A DNA stretch of 60,783 nt from assembly GCA_030432565.1 (NCBI GenBank), contig JAUIGV010000031.1, forward strand, positions 1 to 60,783, read 5' to 3'. The stretch is from Verrucomicrobiia bacterium (GTDB taxonomy: Bacteria; Verrucomicrobiota; Verrucomicrobiia; Verrucomicrobiales; Akkermansiaceae). Shown here piece after piece: positions 60,743 to 60,783 of the stretch (the first letter of the stretch is position 1; each line of letters opens with the position of its first letter). Below the pieces are notes generated by a model. The model did no database searches. It worked only from the letters and a program-made list of their open reading frames with translations, and was not told the origin of the DNA. The position numbers and the translations under genes were made by a program.

Positions 60743-60783
60743 TTTTTTGGTTCTTCCCTTGCTGAGGAAGGGCTGCCGGAGCG

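Noticed and set aside
1-60783. CRISPR, prophage, transposon or plasmid signatures
   Set aside because: No repeat array, integrase, transposase, capsid or replication-initiation gene was seen; the composition looks even and chromosomal.

Overview
The window reads as a chromosomal segment of a Verrucomicrobiota bacterium, most likely a free-living, probably marine member of the Verrucomicrobiales. The main reason is the secreted-protein set: a planctomycete-type cytochrome (PSCyt1/DUF1549/DUF1553) protein next to a DUF1501 protein and a sialate O-acetylesterase-like protein, a DUF6288 protein, DUF6268, CotH/lamin-tail exoproteins, and few recognisable Shine-Dalgarno sequences. The placement is inference from family content. 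No phage, insertion sequence, CRISPR array or plasmid gene was recognised.

Layout. 1-9.2 kb is housekeeping: a class A penicillin-binding protein cut by the left edge, an IscA-type Fe-S protein, a DUF374 acyltransferase overlapping folD, rplM-rpsI behind a clear sigma70 promoter, a fungal-type cystathionine gamma-synthase homologue, and argC-argJ. 9.3-18.6 kb is secretory: a trypsin-fold protein lacking its catalytic His and Ser, then a tightly packed minus-strand operon PSCyt1/DUF1549/DUF1553 - DUF1501 - tandem SASA - DUF6288. Its leader holds a structured element followed by an intrinsic terminator. 18.8-22.4 kb holds an MsbA-like exporter and a divergent pair of membrane-anchored coiled-coil paralogues. 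22.5 kb carries tRNA-Ser(GCU) with promoter and terminator.

23.9-29.8 kb is a plus-strand operon of a VIT-vWA protein, a secreted vWA protein, an OmpR-type regulator and a histidine kinase with a large extracytoplasmic domain. Facing it are two giant tandem exoproteins (29.8-39.2 kb) with lamin-tail, chitobiase-like and CotH-kinase modules, then a cell-wall amidase. 40.4-47.6 kb returns to central functions: a Gre-like factor overlapping DAHP synthase, LOG-tlyA, exonuclease III, two small heat-shock proteins, pdxA and an intact trypsin-like protease. A near-consensus sigma54 promoter and a terminator in the next gap outline a candidate small RNA. 47.8-60.8 kb has a DUF6268 beta-barrel, a secreted protein made of two duplicated modules, a double-psi-barrel-like protein, HDAC-panE, an LMW phosphatase, an ABC-2 type exporter pair, and hyi-dnaB-folC-PhoX ending at a pair of short direct repeats.

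The most interesting features are: two enzyme folds with lost catalytic residues (the PBP transpeptidase and the trypsin-like protein) plus a dead second SASA domain; the VIT/vWA two-component operon; the candidate sigma54-driven sRNA; the riboswitch-like leader at 18.6-18.8 kb; and a shared C-terminal module on three secreted proteins.
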